NCBI GenBank assembly: GCA_032718475.1
Contig: JAUCBJ010008264.1
Location: forward strand, 1-64,000
Reading direction: 5' to 3'
Length of the DNA stretch: 64,000 nucleotides
DNA from: Nemertoderma westbladi
Lineage: Eukaryota; Xenacoelomorpha; Nemertodermatida; Nemertodermatidae
In this document: positions 10,926-29,300 of the stretch, piece by piece
Layout of the letters: every line of letters begins with the position of its first letter
How positions within the stretch are numbered: position 1 is the first letter of the stretch
Notes under the pieces: generated by a model
Database searches by the model: none
Told to the model about the DNA's origin: nothing
What the model saw: only the letters and a program-made list of their open reading frames with translations
Translations under genes and position numbers: made by a program

Positions 10926-13900
10926 ATACCCTTACATTATACCACTACCTACCCTTACATTATACCACTACCTACCCTTACATTATACCACTACCTACCC
11001 TTACATTATACCACTACCTACCCTTACATTATACCACTACCTACCCTTACATTATACCACTCTACCCTTACATTATACCACTACCTACACTTACATTATA
11101 CCACTACATACCCTTACATTATACCACTACCTACCCTTACATTATACCACTACCTACCCTTACATTATACGACTCTACCCTTACATTATACCACTACCTA
11201 CCCTTACATTATACCACTACCTACCCTTACATTATACCACTCTACCCTTACATTATAACACTACCTACCCTTACATTATACCACTACCTACCCTTACATT
11301 ATACCACCACCTACCCTTACATTATACCACTACCTACCCTTACATTATACCACCACCTACCCTTACATTATACCACTACCTACCCTTACATTATACCACT
11401 ACCTACCCTTACATTATACAACTACCTACCCTTACATTATACCACTCTACCCTTACATTATACCACTACCTACCCTTACATTATACCACTACCTACCCTT
11501 ACATTATACCACCACCTACCCTTACATTATACCACTACCTACCCTTACATTATACCACTACCTACCCTTACATTATACCACTCTACCCTTACATTATAAC
11601 ACTACCTACCCTTACATTATACCACTACCTACCCTTACATTATACCACCACCTACCCTTACATTATACCACTACCTACCCTTACATTATACCACCACCTA
11701 CACTTACATTATACCACTACCTACCCTTACATTATACCACTCTACCCTTACATTATACCACCACCTACACTTACATTATACCACTACCTACCCTTACATT
11801 ATACCACTCTACCCTTACATTATAACACTACCTACCCTTACATTATACCACTACCTACCCTTACATTATACCACCACCTACCCTTACATTATACCACTAC
11901 CTACCCTTACATTATACCACTACCTACCCTTACATTATACCACCACCTACCCTTACATTATACCACTACCTACCCTTAAATTATAACACTACCTACCCTT
12001 ACATTATACCACTACCTACCCTTACATTATACCACCACCTACACTTACATTATACCACTACCTACCCTTACATTATACCACTCTACCCTTACATTATACC
12101 ACTACATACCCTTACATTATACCACTAACTACCCTTACATTATACCACTACCTACCCTTACATTATACCACTCTACCCTTACATTATACGACTACCTACT
12201 GTACCTCTCACATTATACCACCACCTACCCTTACATTATACCACTACCTACCCTTACATTATACCACTACCTACCCTTACATTATACCACTCTACCCTTA
12301 CATTATACCACTACATACACTTACATTATACCACTACCTACCCTTACATTATACCACTCTACCCTTACATTATACCACTACCTACCCTTACATTATACCA
12401 CTACCTACCCTTACATTATACCACCACCTACCCTTACATTATACCACTACCTACCCTTACATTATACCACTACCTACCCTTACATTATACCACTCTACCC
12501 TTACATTATAACACTACCTACCCTTACATTATACCACTACCTACCCTTACATTATACCACCACCTACCCTTACATTATACCACTACCTACCCTTACATTA
12601 TACCACCACCTACACTTACATTATACCACTACCTACCCTTACATTATACCACTCTACCCTTACATTATAACACTACCTACCCTTACATTATACCACTACC
12701 TACCCTTACATTATACCACCACCTACCCTTACATTATACCACTACCTACCCTTACATTATACCACTACCTACCCTTACATTATACCACCACCTACCCTTA
12801 CATTATACCACTACCTACCCTTACATTATAACACTACCTACCCTTACATTATACCACTACCTACCCTTACATTATACCACCACCTACACTTACATTATAC
12901 CACTACCTACCCTTACATTATACCACTCTACCCTTACATTATACCACTACATACCCTTACATTATACCACTAACTACCCTTACATTATACCACTACCTAC
13001 CCTTACATTATACCACTCCTACCCTTACATTATACGACTACCTACTGTACCTCTCACATTATACCACCACCTACCCTTACATTATACCACTACCTACCCT
13101 TACATTATACCACTACCTACCCTTACATTATACCACTCTACCCTTACATTATACCACTACATACACTTACATTATACCACTACCTACCCTTACATTATAC
13201 CACCACCTACCCTTACATTATACCACTACCTACCCGTTACATTATACCACTACCTACCCTTACATTATACCACTACCTACCCTTACATTATACAACTACC
13301 TACCCTTACATTATACCACTCTACCCTTACATTATACCACTACCTACCCTTACATTATACCACTACCTACCCTTACATTATACCACCACCTACCCTTACA
13401 TTATACCACTACCTACCCTTACATTATACCACTACCTACCCTTACATTATACCACTCTACCCTTACATTATACCACTACCTACCCTTACATTATACCACT
13501 ACCTACCCTTACATTATACCACCACCTACCCTTACATTATACCACTACCTACCCTTACATTATACCACCACCTACACTTACATTATACCACTACCTACCC
13601 TTACATTATACCACTACCTACCCTTACATTATACCACTACCTACCCTTACATTATACCACTACCTACCCTTACATTATACCACCACCTACCCTTACATTA
13701 TACCACTACCTACCCTTACATTATACCACTACCTACCCTTACATTATACCACCACCTACACTTACATTATACCACTACCTACCCTTACATTATACCACTA
13801 CCTACCCTTACATTATACCACTACCTACCCTTACATTATACCACCACCTACACTTACATTATACCACTACCTACCCTTACATTATACCACTACCTACCCT

Positions 13901-16900
13901 TACATTATACCACCACCTACCCTTACATTATACCACTCTACCCTTACATTATACCACCACCTACACTTACATTATACCACTACCTACCCTTACATTATAC
14001 CACTACCTACCCTTACATTATACCACTACCTACCCTTACATTATACCACCACCTACCCTTACATTATACCACTACCTACCCTTACATTATACCACTACCT
14101 ACCCTTACATTATACCACTACCTACCCTTACATTATACCACCACCTACACTTACATTATACCACTCTACCCTTACATTATACCACCACCTACACTTACAT
14201 TATACCACTACCTACCCTTACATTATACCACTCCTACCCTTACATTATACCACTACATACCCTTACATTATACCACTACCTACCCTTACATTATACCACT
14301 CTACCCTTACATTATACGACTACCTACACTCTACATTATACCACCACCTACCCTTACATTATACCACTACCTACCCTTACATTATACCACTACCTACCCT
14401 TACATTATACCACTCTACCCTTACATTATACCACTACATACACTTACATTATACCACTACCTACCCTTACATTATACCACCACCTACCCTTACATTATAC
14501 CACTACCTACCGTTACATTATACCACTACCTACCCTTACATTATACCACTACCTACCCTTACATTATACAACTACCTACCCTTACATTATACCACTCTAC
14601 CCTTACATTATACCACTACCTACCCTTACATTATACCACTACCTACCCTTACATTATACCACCACCTACGCTTACATTATACCACTACCTACCCTTACAT
14701 TATACCACTACCTACCCTTACATTATACCACTACCTACCCTTACATTATACCACTACCTACCCTTACATTATACCACTACCTACCCTTACATTATACCAC
14801 CACCTACCCTTACATTATACCACTACCTACCCTTACATTATACCACCACCTACACTTACATTATACCACTACCTACCCTTACATTATACCACTCTACCCT
14901 TACATTATAACACTACCTACCCTTACATTATACCACTACCTACCCTTACATTATACCACCACCTACCCTTACATTATACCACTACCTACCCTTACATTAT
15001 ACCACTACCTACCCTTACATTATACCACCACCTACCCTTACATTATACCACTACCTACCCTTACATTATACCACTACCTACCCTTACATTATACCACTAC
15101 CTACCCTTACATTATACCACCACCTACCCTTACATTATACCACTACCTACCCTTACATTATACCACTACCTACCCTTACATTATACCACTACCTACCCTT
15201 ACATTATCCACCACCTACCTACACCACCTACCCTACATTATACCACTACCTACCCTTACATTATACCACTACCTACCCTTACATTATACCACCACCTACC
15301 CTTACATTATACCACTACCTACCCTTACATTATACCACCACCTACCCTTACATTATACCACCACCTACCCTTACATTATACCACTACCTACCCTTACATT
15401 ATACCACTACCTACCCTTACATTATACCACTCCTACCCTTACATTATACCACTACCTACCCTTACATTATACCACTACCTACCCTTACATTATACCACCA
15501 CCTACCCTTACATTATACCACTACCTACCCTTACATTATACCACCACCTACCCTTACATTATACCACTACCTACCCTTACATTATACCACTCTACCCTTA
15601 CATTATACCACTACCTACCCTTACATTATACCACTACCTACCCTTACATTATACCACCACCTACACTTACATTATACCACTACCTACCCTTACATTATAC
15701 CACCACCTACCCTTACATTATACCACTACCTACCCTTACATTATACCACTCTACCCTTACATTATACCACTACCTACCCTTACATTATACCACTACCTAC
15801 CCTTACATTATACCACCACCTACCCTTACATTATACCACTACCTACCCTTACATTATACCACCACCTACACTTACATTATACCACTACCTACCCTTACAT
15901 TATACCACTCTACCCTTACATTATACCACCACCTACCCTTACATTATACCACTACCTACCCTTACATTATACCACTACCTACCCTTACATTATACCACCA
16001 CCTACCCTTACATTATACCACTACCTACCCTTACATTATACCACTACCTACCCTTACATTATACCACTCTACCCTTACATTATAACACTACCTACCCTTA
16101 CATTATACCACTACCTACCCTTACATTATACCACTACCTACCCTTACATTATACCACTACCTACCCTTACATTATACCACTACCTACCCTTACATTATAC
16201 CACCACCTACACTTACATTATACCACTACCTACCCTTACATTATAACACTACCTACCCTTACATTATACCACTACCTACCCTTACATTATACCACCACCT
16301 ACCCTTACATTATACCACTACCTACCCTTACATTATACCACTACCTACCCTTACATTATACCACCACCTACCCTTACATTATACCACTACCTACCCTTAC
16401 ATTATAACACTACCTACCCTTACATTATACCACTACCTACCCTTACATTATACCACCACCTACCCTTACATTATACCACCACCTACCCTTACATTATAAC
16501 ACTACCTACCCTTACATTATACCACTCTACCCTTACATTATACCACTACATACCCTTACATTATACCACTAACTACCCTTACATTATACCACTACCTACC
16601 CTTACATTATACCACTCTACCCTTACATTATACGACTACCTACTGTACCTCTCACATTATACCACCACCTACCCTTACATTATACCACTACCTACCCTTA
16701 CATTATACCACTACCTACCCTTACATTATACCACTCTACCCTTACATTATACCACTACATACACTTACATTATACCACTACCTACCCTTACATTATACCA
16801 CCACCTACCCTTACATTATACCACTACCTACCGTTACATTATACCACTACCTACCCTTACATTATACCACTACCTACCCTTACATTATACCACTACCTAC

Positions 16901-17301
16901 CCTTACATTATACCACTACCTACCCTTACATTATACCATTACCTACCCTTACATTATACCACTACCTACCCTTACATTATACCATTACCTACCCTTACAT
17001 TATACCACTCTACCCTTACATTATACCACTACCTACCCTTACATTATACCACTACCTACCCTTACATTATACCACTACCTACCCTTACATTATACCACTA
17101 CCTACCCTTACATTATACCACCACCTACCCTTACATTATACCACTACCTACCCTTACATTATACCACTACCTACCCTTACATTATACCACCACCTACCCT
17201 TACATTATACCACTACCTACCCTTACATTATACCACTACCTACCCTTACATTATACCACTACCTACCGTTACATTATACCACTACCTACCCTTACATTAT
17301 A
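10926..17301. repeat. Satellite zone 1: 23-bp and 21-bp units
   Basis: A tandem array whose unit core is CTACCTACCCTTACATTATA, preceded by CCA, 23 bp in all. Frequent 21-bp variants lack AC (CCACTCTACCC). Single-base variants include CCACCACC, ATAACAC, TACACTTAC and CTACCG. Markers such as TATACGACTACCTACTGTACC recur at about 12188 and 13034 (846 bp apart) and again near 16632. No 60-bp units occur here. The long plus-strand ORFs (10903-11979, 10919-11599) arise only because the unit has no stop codon in any forward frame; 3 x 23 bp gives a 23-residue periodic translation. Confidence 0.98.
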
Positions 17302-20300
17302 CCACCACCAGACTAACCACTCCTGCACTGGATAGAAACCACTACATACCCTTACATTATACCACCACCAGACTAACCACTCCTGCACTGGAAAGGAACC
17401 ACTACATACCCTTACATTATACCACTACCTACCCTTACATTATACCACTACCTACCCTTACATTATACCACCACCAGACTAACCACTCCTGCACTGGATA
17501 GGAACCACTACATACACTTACATTATATACCCTTACATTATACCACTACCTACCCTTACATTATATCACCACCAGACTAACCACTCCTGTACTGGATAGG
17601 AACCACTACATACCCTTACATTATACCACTACCTACCCTTACATTATACCACCACCTACCCTTACATTATACCAATACATACCCTTACATTATACCACCA
17701 CCTACACTTACATTATACCACTACCTACCCTTACATTATACCACTCTACCCTTACATTATACCACTACCTACCGTTACATTATACCACTACCTACCCTTA
17801 CATTATACCACCACCAGACTAACCACTCCTGCACTGGATAGAAACCACTACATACCCTTACATTATACAACCACCAGACTAACCACTCCTGCACTGGAAA
17901 GGAACCACTACATACCCTTACATTATGCCACTACCTACCCTTACATTATACCACTACCTACACTTACATTATACCACCACCTACCCTTACATTATACCAC
18001 TACCTACCCTTACATTATACCACCACCTACCCTTACATTATACCACCACCAGACTAACCACTCCTGCACTGGAAAGGAACCACTACATACCCTTACATTA
18101 TGCCACTACCTACCCTTGCATTATACCACTACCTACCCTTACATTATACCACCACCTACCCTTACATTATACCACTACCTACCCTTACATTATACCACCA
18201 CCTACACTTACATTATACCACTACCTACCCTTACATTATACCACTACCTACCCTTACATTATACCACTACCTACCATTACATTATACCACTACCTACCCT
18301 TACATTATACCACCACCAGACTAACCACTCCTGTACTGGATAGGAACCACTACATACACTTACATTATATACCCTTACATTATACCACTACCTACCCTTA
18401 CATTATATCACCACCAGACTAACCACTCCTGTACTGGATAGGAACTACTACATACCCTTACATTATACCACTACCTACCCTTACATTATACCACTACCTA
18501 CCGTTACATTATACCACTACCTACCCTTACATTATACCACCACCAGACTAACCACTCCTGCACTGGATAGAAACCACTACATACCCTTACATTATACCAC
18601 CACCAGACTAACCACTCCTGCACTGGAAAGGAACCACTACATACCCTTACATTATACCACTACCTACCCTTACATTATACCACTACCTACCCTTACATTA
18701 TACCACCACCAGACTAACCACTCCTGCACTGGATAGGAACCACTACATACACTTACATTATATACCCTTACATTATACCACTACCTACCCTTACATTATA
18801 TCACCACCAGACTAACCACTCCTGTACTGGATAGGAACCACTACATACACTTACATTATACCACTACCTACCCTTACATTATACCACCACCTACCCTTAC
18901 ATTATACCAATACATACCCTTACATTATACCACCACCTACACTTACATTATACCACTACCTACCCTTACATTATACCACTACCTACCCTTACATTATACC
19001 ACTACCTACCGTTACATTATACCACTACCTACCCTTACATTATACCACCACCAGACTAACCACTCCTGCACTGGATAGAAACCACTACATACCCTTACAT
19101 TATACCACCACCAGACTAACCACTCCTGCACTGGAAAGGAACCACTACATACCCTTACATTATACCACTACCTACCCTTACATTATACCACTACCTACCC
19201 TTACATTATACCACCACCAGACTAACCACTCCTGCACTGGATAGGAACCACTACATACACTTACATTATATACCCTTACATTATACCACTACCTACCCTT
19301 ACATTATATCACCACCAGACTAACCACTCCTGTACTGGATAGGAACCACTACATACCCTTACATTATACCACTACCTACCCTTACATTATACCACCACCT
19401 ACCCTTACATTATACCAATACATACCCTTACATTATACCACCACCTACACTTACATTATACCACTACCTACCCTTACATTATACCACTCTACCCTTACAT
19501 TATACCACTACCTACCGTTACATTATACCACTACCTACCCTTACATTATACCACCACCAGACTAACCACTCCTGCACTGGATAGAAACCACTACATACCC
19601 TTACATTATACCACCACCAGACTAACCACTCCTGCACTGGAAAGGAACAACTACATACCCTTACATTATACCACTACCTACCCTTACATTATACCACTAC
19701 CTACCCTTACATTATACCACCACCAGACTAACCACTCCTGCACTGGATAGGAACCACTACATACACTTACATTATATACCCTTACATTATACCACTACCT
19801 ACCCTTACATTATACCACCACCAGACTAACCACTCCTGCACTGGATAGAAACCACTACATACCCTTACATTATACCACCACCAGACTAACCACTCCTGCA
19901 CTGGATAGAAACCACTACATACCCTTACATTATACCACCACCAGACTAACCACTCCTGCACTGGAAAGGAACCACTACATACCCTTACATTATGCCACTA
20001 CCTACCCTTACATTATACCACTACCTACACTTACATTATACCACCACCTACCCTTACATTATACCACTACCTACCCTTACATTATACCACCACCTACCCT
20101 TACATTATACCACCACCAGACTAACCACTCCTGCACTGGAAAGGAACCACTACATACCCTTACATTATGCCACTACCTACCCTTGCATTATACCACTACC
20201 TACCCTTACATTATACCACCACCTACCCTTACATTATACCACTACCTACCCTTACATTATACCACCACCTACACTTACATTATACCACTACCTACCCTTA

Positions 20301-23300
20301 CATTATACCACTACCTACCCTTACATTATACCACTACCTACCATTACATTATACCACTACCTACCCTTACATTATACCACCACCAGACTAACCACTCCTG
20401 TACTGGATAGGAACCACTACATACACTTACATTATATACCCTTACATTATACCACTACCTACCCTTACATTATATCACCACCAGACTAACCACTCCTGTA
20501 CTGGATAGGAACCACTACATACCCTTACATTATACCACTACCTACCCTTACATTATACCACTACCTACCGTTACATTATACCACTACCTACCCTTACATT
20601 ATACCACCACCAGACTAACCACTCCTGCACTGGATAGAAACCACTACATACCCTTACATTATACCACCACCAGACTAACCACTCCTGCACTGGAAAGGAA
20701 CCACTACATACCCTTACATTATACCACTACCTACCCTTACATTACACCACTACCTACCCTTACATTATACCACCACCAGACTAACCACTCCTGCACTGGA
20801 TAGGAACCACTACATACACTTACATTATATACCCTTACATTATACCACTACCTACCCTTACATTATATCACCACCAGACTAACCACTCCTGTACTGGATA
20901 GGAACCACTACATACCTTTACATTATACCATTACATACCCTTACATTATACCACTACCTACCCTTACATTATACCACTGCCTACCCTTACATTATACCAC
21001 CACCAGACTAACCACTCCTGCACTGGATAGAAACCACTACATACCCTTACATTATACCACCACCAGACTAACCACTCCTGCACTGGAAAGGAACCACTAC
21101 ATACCCTTACATTATACCACTACCTACCCTTACATTATACCACTACCTACCCTTACATTATACCACTACCTACCGTTACATTATACCACTACCTACCCTT
21201 ACATTATACCACTACCTACCCTTACATTATACCACTACCTACCCTTACATTACACCACTACCTACCCTTACATTATACCACCACCAGACTAACCACTCCT
21301 GCACTGGATAGAAACCACTACATACCCTTACATTATACCACCACCAGACTAACCACTCCTGCACTGGAAAGGAACCACTACATACCCTTACATTATACCA
21401 CTACCTACCCTTACATTATACCACTACCTACCCTTACATTATACCACCACCAGACTAACCACTCCTGCACTGGATAGGAACCACTACATACACTTACATT
21501 ATATACCCTTACATTATACCACTACCTACCCTTACATTATATCACCACCAGACTAACCACTCCTGTACTGGATAGGAACCACTACATACCCTTACATTAT
21601 ACCACTACCTACCCTTACATTATACCACTACCTACCCTTACATTATACCACTACCTACCCTTACATTATACCACCACCAGACTAACCACTCCTGCACTGG
21701 ATAGAAACCACTACATACCCTTACATTATACCACCACCAGACTAACCACTCCTGCACTGGAAAGGAACCACTACATACCCTTACATTATACCACTACCTA
21801 CCCTTACATTATACCACTACCTACCCTTACATTATACCACCACCAGACTAACCACTCCTGCACTGGATAGGAACCACTACATACACTTACATTATATACC
21901 CTTACATTATACCACTACCTACCCTTACATTATATCACCACCAGACTAACCACTCCTGTACTGGATAGGAACCACTACATACCCTTACATTATACCACTA
22001 CCTACCCTTACATTATACCACTACCTACCCTTACATTATACCACTACCTACCCTTACATTATACCACCACCAGACTAACCACTCCTGTACTGGATAGGAA
22101 CCACTACATACCCTTACATTATACCACTACCTACCCTTACATTATACCACTACCTACCCTTACATTATACCACTACCTACCCTTACATTATACCACTCTA
22201 CCCTTACATTATACCACTACCTACCCTTACATTATACCACTACCTACCCTTACATTATACCAATACATACCCTTACATTATACCACCACCTACACTTACA
22301 TTATACCACTACCTACACTTACATTATACCACTACCTACCCTTACATTATACCACTACCTACCCTTACATTATACCACTACCTACCCTTACATTATACCA
22401 ATACATACCCTTACATTATACCACTACCTACCCTTACATTATACCACTACCTACCCTTACATTATACCACTACCTACCCTTACATTATACCACCACCTAC
22501 ACTTACATTATACCACTACCTACACTTACATTATACCACTACATACCCTTACATTATACCACTACCTACCCTTACATTATACCACTACCTACCCTTACAT
22601 TATACCACTACCTACCCTTACATTATACCACTCTACCCTTACATTATACCACTACCTACCCTTACATTATACCACTACCTACCCTTACATTATACCAATA
22701 CATACCCTTACATTATACCACCACCTACACTTACATTATACCACTACCTACACTTACATTATACCACTACCTACCCTTACATTATACCACTACCTACCCT
22801 TACATTATACCACTACCTACCCTTACATTATACCACTCTACCCTTACATTATACCACTACCTACCCTTACATTATACCACTACCTACCCTTACATTATAC
22901 CAATACATACCCTTACATTATACCACCACCTACACTTACATTATACCACTACCTACACTTACATTATACCACTACCTACCCTTACATTATACCACTACCT
23001 ACTCTTACATTATACCACTACCTACCCTTACATTATACCAATACATACCCTTACATTATACCACCACCTACACTTACATTATACCACTACCTACACTTAC
23101 ATTATACCACTACCTACCCTTACATTATACCACTACCTACCCTTACATTATACCACCACCAGACTAACCACTCCTGTACTGGATAGGAACCACTACCTAC
23201 CCTTACATTATACCACTACCTACCCTTACATTATACCACTACCTACCCTTACATTATACCAATACATACCCTTACATTATACCACCACCTACACTTACAT

Positions 23301-26300
23301 TATACCACTACCTACACTTACATTATACCACTACCTACCCTTACATTATACCACTACCTACCCTTACATTATACCACTACCTACCCTTACATTATACCAA
23401 TACATACCCTTACATTATACCACCACCTACACTTACATTATTCCACTACCTACACTTACATTATACCACTACCTACCCTTACATTATACCATTACCTACC
23501 CTTACATTATACCACTACCTACCCTTACATTATACCAATACATACCCTTACATTATACCACCACCTACACTTACATTATACCACTACCTACACTTACATT
23601 ATACCACTACCTACCCTTACATTATACCACTACCTACCCTTACATTATACCACTACCTACCCTTACATTATACCACTACCTACCCTTACATTATACCACC
23701 ACCTACCCTTACATTATACCACTACCTACCGTTACATTATACCACTACCTACCCTTACATTATACCACTACCTACCCTTACATTATACCACCACCTACCC
23801 TTACATTATACCACTACCTACCCTTACATTATACCACTACCTACCCTTACATTATACCACTCTACCCTTACATTATACCACTACCTACCCTTACATTATA
23901 CCACTACCTACCCTTACATTATACCAATACATACCCTTACATTATACCACCACCTACACTTACATTATACCACTACCTACACTTACATTATACCACTACC
24001 TACCCTTACATTATACCACTACCTACCCTTACATTATACCACTACCTACCCTTACATTATACCACTATACCCTTACATTATACCACTACCTACCCTTACA
24101 TTATACCACTACCTACCCTTACATTATACCAATACATACCCTTACATTATACCACCACCTACACTTACATTATACCACTACCTACACTTACATTATACCA
24201 CTACCTACCCTTACATTATACCACTACCTACTCTTACATTATACCACTACCTACCCTTACATTATACCAATACATACCCTTACATTATACCACCACCTAC
24301 ACTTACATTATACCACTACCTACACTTACATTATACCACTACCTACCCTTACATTATACCACTACCTACCCTTACATTATACCACCACCAGACTAACCAC
24401 TCCTGTACTGGATAGGAACCACTACCTACCCTTACATTATACCACTACCTACCCTTACATTATACCACTACCTACCCTTACATTATACCAATACATACCC
24501 TTACATTATACCACCACCTACACTTACATTATACCACTACCTACACTTACATTATACCACTACCTACCCTTACATTATACCACTACCTACCCTTACATTA
24601 TACCACTACCTACCCTTACATTATACCAATACATACCCTTACATTATACCACCACCTACACTTACATTATACCACTACCTACACTTACATTATACCACTA
24701 CCTACCCTTACATTATACCACTACCTACCCTTACATTATACCACTACCTACCCTTACATTATACCAATACATACCCTTACATTATACCACCACCTACACT
24801 TACATTATACCACTACCTACACTTACATTATACCACTACCTACCCTTACATTATACCACTACCTACCCTTACATTATACCACTACCTACCCTTACATTAT
24901 ACCACTACCTACCCTTACATTATACCACCACCTACCCTTACATTATACCACTACCTACCGTTACATTATACCACTACCTACCCTTACATTATACCACTAC
25001 CTACCCTTACATTATACCACCACCTACCCTTACATTATACCACCACCTACCCTTACATTATAACACTACCTACCCTTACATTATACCACTCTACCCTTAC
25101 ATTATACCACTACATACCCTTACATTATACCACTAACTACCCTTACATTATACCACTACCTACCCTTACATTATACCACTCTACCCTTACATTATACGAC
25201 TACCTACTGTACCTCTCACATTATACCACCACCTACACTTACATTATACCACTACCTACCCTTACATTATACCACTACCTACCCTTACATTATACCACTC
25301 TACCCTTACATTATACCACTACATACACTTACATTATACCACTACCTACCCTTACATTATACCACCACCTACCCTTACATTATACCACTACCTACCGTTA
25401 CATTATACCACTACCTACCCTTACATTATACCACTACCTACCCTTACATTATACCACTACCTACCCTTACATTATACCACTACCTACCCTTACATTATAC
25501 CATTACCTACCCTTACATTATACCACTACCTACCCTTACATTATACCATTACCTACCCTTACATTATACCACTCTACCCTTACATTATACCACTACCTAC
25601 CCTTACATTATACCACTACCTACCCTTACATTATACCACTACCTACCCTTACATTATACCACTACCTACCCTTACATTATACCACCACCTACCCTTACAT
25701 TATACCACTACCTACCCTTACATTATACCACTACCTACCCTTACATTATACCACCACCTACCCTTACATTATACCACTACCTACCCTTACATTATACCAC
25801 TACCTACCCTTACATTATACCACTACCTACCGTTACATTATACCACTACCTACCCTTACATTATACCACCACCAGACTAACCACTCCTGCACTGGATAGA
25901 AACCACTACATACCCTTACATTATACCACCACCAGACTAACCACTCCTGCACTGGAAAGGAACCACTACATACCCTTACATTATACCACTACCTACCCTT
26001 ACATTATACCACTACCTACCCTTAAATTATACCACCACCAGACTAACCACTCCTGCACTGGATAGGAACCACTACATACACTTACATTATATACCCTTAC
26101 ATTATACCACTACCTACCCTTACATTATATCACCACCAGACTAACCACTCCTGTACTGGATAGGAACCACTACATACCCTTACATTATACCACTACCTAC
26201 CCTTACATTATACCACCACCTACCCTTACATTATACCAATACATACCCTTACATTATACCACCACCTACACTTACATTATACCACTACCTACCCTTACAT

Positions 26301-29300
26301 TATACCACTCTACCCTTACATTATACCACTACCTACCGTTACATTATACCACTACCTACCCTTACATTATACCACCACCAGACTAACCACTCCTGCACTG
26401 GATAGAAACCACTACATACCCTTACATTATACCACCACCAGACTAACCACTCCTGCACTGGAAAGGAACCACTACATACCCTTACATTATACCACTACCT
26501 ACCCTTACATTATACCACTACCTACCCTTAAATTATACCACCACCAGACTAACCACTCCTGCACTGGAAAGGAACCACTACATACCCTTACATTATGCCA
26601 CTACCTACCCTTGCATTATACCACTACCTACCCTTACATTATACCACCACCTACCCTTACATTATACCACTACCTACCCTTACATTATACCACCACCTAC
26701 ACTTACATTATACCACTACCTACCCTTACATTATACCACTACCTACCCTTACATTATACCACTACCTACCATTACATTATACCACTACCTACCCTTACAT
26801 TATACCACCACCAGACTAACCACTCCTGTACTGGATAGGAACCACTACATACACTTACATTATATACCCTTACATTATACCACTACCTACCCTTACATTA
26901 TATCACCACCAGACTAACCACTCCTGTACTGGATAGGAACCACTACATACCCTTACATTATACCACTACCTACCCTTACATTATACCACTACCTACCGTT
27001 ACATTATACCACTACCTACCCTTACATTATACCACCACCAGACTAACCACTCCTGCACTGGATAGAAACCACTACATACCCTTACATTATACCACCACCA
27101 GACTAACCACTCCTGCACTGGAAAGGAACCACTACATACCCTTACATTATACCACTACCTACCCTTACATTACACCACTACCTACCCTTACATTATACCA
27201 CCACCAGACTAACCACTCCTGCACTGGATAGGAACCACTACATACACTTACATTATATACCCTTACATTATACCACTACCTACCCTTACATTATATCACC
27301 ACCAGACTAACCACTCCTGTACTGGATAGGAACCACTACATACCTTTACATTATACCATTACCTACCCTTACATTATACCACTACCTACCCTTACATTAT
27401 ACCACTGCCTACCCTTACATTATACCACCACCAGACTAACCACTCCTGCACTGGATAGAAACCACTACATACCCTTACATTATACCACCACCAGACTAAC
27501 CACTCCTGCACTGGAAAGGAACCACTACATACCCTTACATTATACCACTACCTACCCTTACATTATACCACTACCTACCCTTACATTATACCACTACCTA
27601 CCGTTACATTATACCACTACCTACCCTTACATTATACCACTACCTACCCTTACATTATACCACTACCTACCCTTACATTACACCACTACCTACCCTTACA
27701 TTATACCACCACCAGACTAACCACTCCTGCACTGGATAGAAACCACTACATACCCTTACATTATACCACCACCAGACTAACCACTCCTGCACTGGAAAGG
27801 AACCACTACATACCCTTACATTATACCACTACCTACCCTTACATTATACCACTACCTACCCTTACATTATACCACCACCAGACTAACCACTCCTGCACTG
27901 GATAGGAACCACTACATACACTTACATTATATACCCTTACATTATACCACTACCTACCCTTACATTATATCACCACCAGACTAACCACTCCTGTACTGGA
28001 TAGGAACCACTACATACCCTTACATTATACCACTACCTACCCTTACATTATACCACTACCTACCCTTACATTATACCACTACCTACCCTTACATTATACC
28101 ACCACCAGACTAACCACTCCTGCACTGGATAGAAACCACTACATACCCTTACATTATACCACCACCAGACTAACCACTCCTGCACTGGAAAGGAACCACT
28201 ACATACCCTTACATTATACCACTACCTACCCTTACATTATACCACTACCTACCCTTACATTATACCACCACCAGACTAACCACTCCTGCACTGGATAGGA
28301 ACCACTACATACACTTACATTATATACCCTTACATTATACCACTACCTACCCTTACATTATATCACCACCAGACTAACCACTCCTGTACTGGATAGGAAC
28401 CACTACATACCCTTACATTATACCACTACCTACCCTTACATTATACCACTACCTACCCTTACATTATACCACTACCTACCCTTACATTATACCACCACCA
28501 GACTAACCACTCCTGTACTGGATAGGAACCACTACATACCCTTACATTATACCACTACCTACCCTTACATTATACCACTACCTACCCTTACATTATACCA
28601 CTACCTACCCTTACATTATACCACTCTACCCTTACATTATACCACTACCTACCCTTACATTATACCACTACCTACCCTTACATTATACCAATACATACCC
28701 TTACATTATACCACCACCTACACTTACATTATACCACTACCTACACTTACATTATACCACTACCTACCCTTACATTATACCACTACCTACCCTTACATTA
28801 TACCACTACCTACCCTTACATTATACCAATACATACCCTTACATTATACCACTACCTACCCTTACATTATACCACTACCTACCCTTACATTATACCACTA
28901 CCTACCCTTACATTATACCACCACCTACACTTACATTATACCACTACCTACACTTACATTATACCACTACATACCCTTACATTATACCACTACCTACCCT
29001 TACATTATACCACTACCTACCCTTACATTATACCACTACCTACCCTTACATTATACCACTCTACCCTTACATTATACCACTACCTACCCTTACATTATAC
29101 CACTACCTACCCTTACATTATACCAATACATACCCTTACATTATACCACCACCTACACTTACATTATACCACTACCTACACTTACATTATACCACTACCT
29201 ACCCTTACATTATACCACTACCTACCCTTACATTATACCACTACCTACCCTTACATTATACCACTCTACCCTTACATTATACCACTACCTACCCTTACAT

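Noticed and set aside
10903-11979. Long plus-strand ORFs inside the satellite (also near 17925, 19992, 32917, 39121 and 40159)
   Set aside because: The 23-bp unit has no stop in any forward frame, so all frames stay open until a variant with TAA appears. The translations are a 23-residue periodic artefact that cycles through the three frames, and starts depend on chance ATT to ATG changes. No other evidence of coding.
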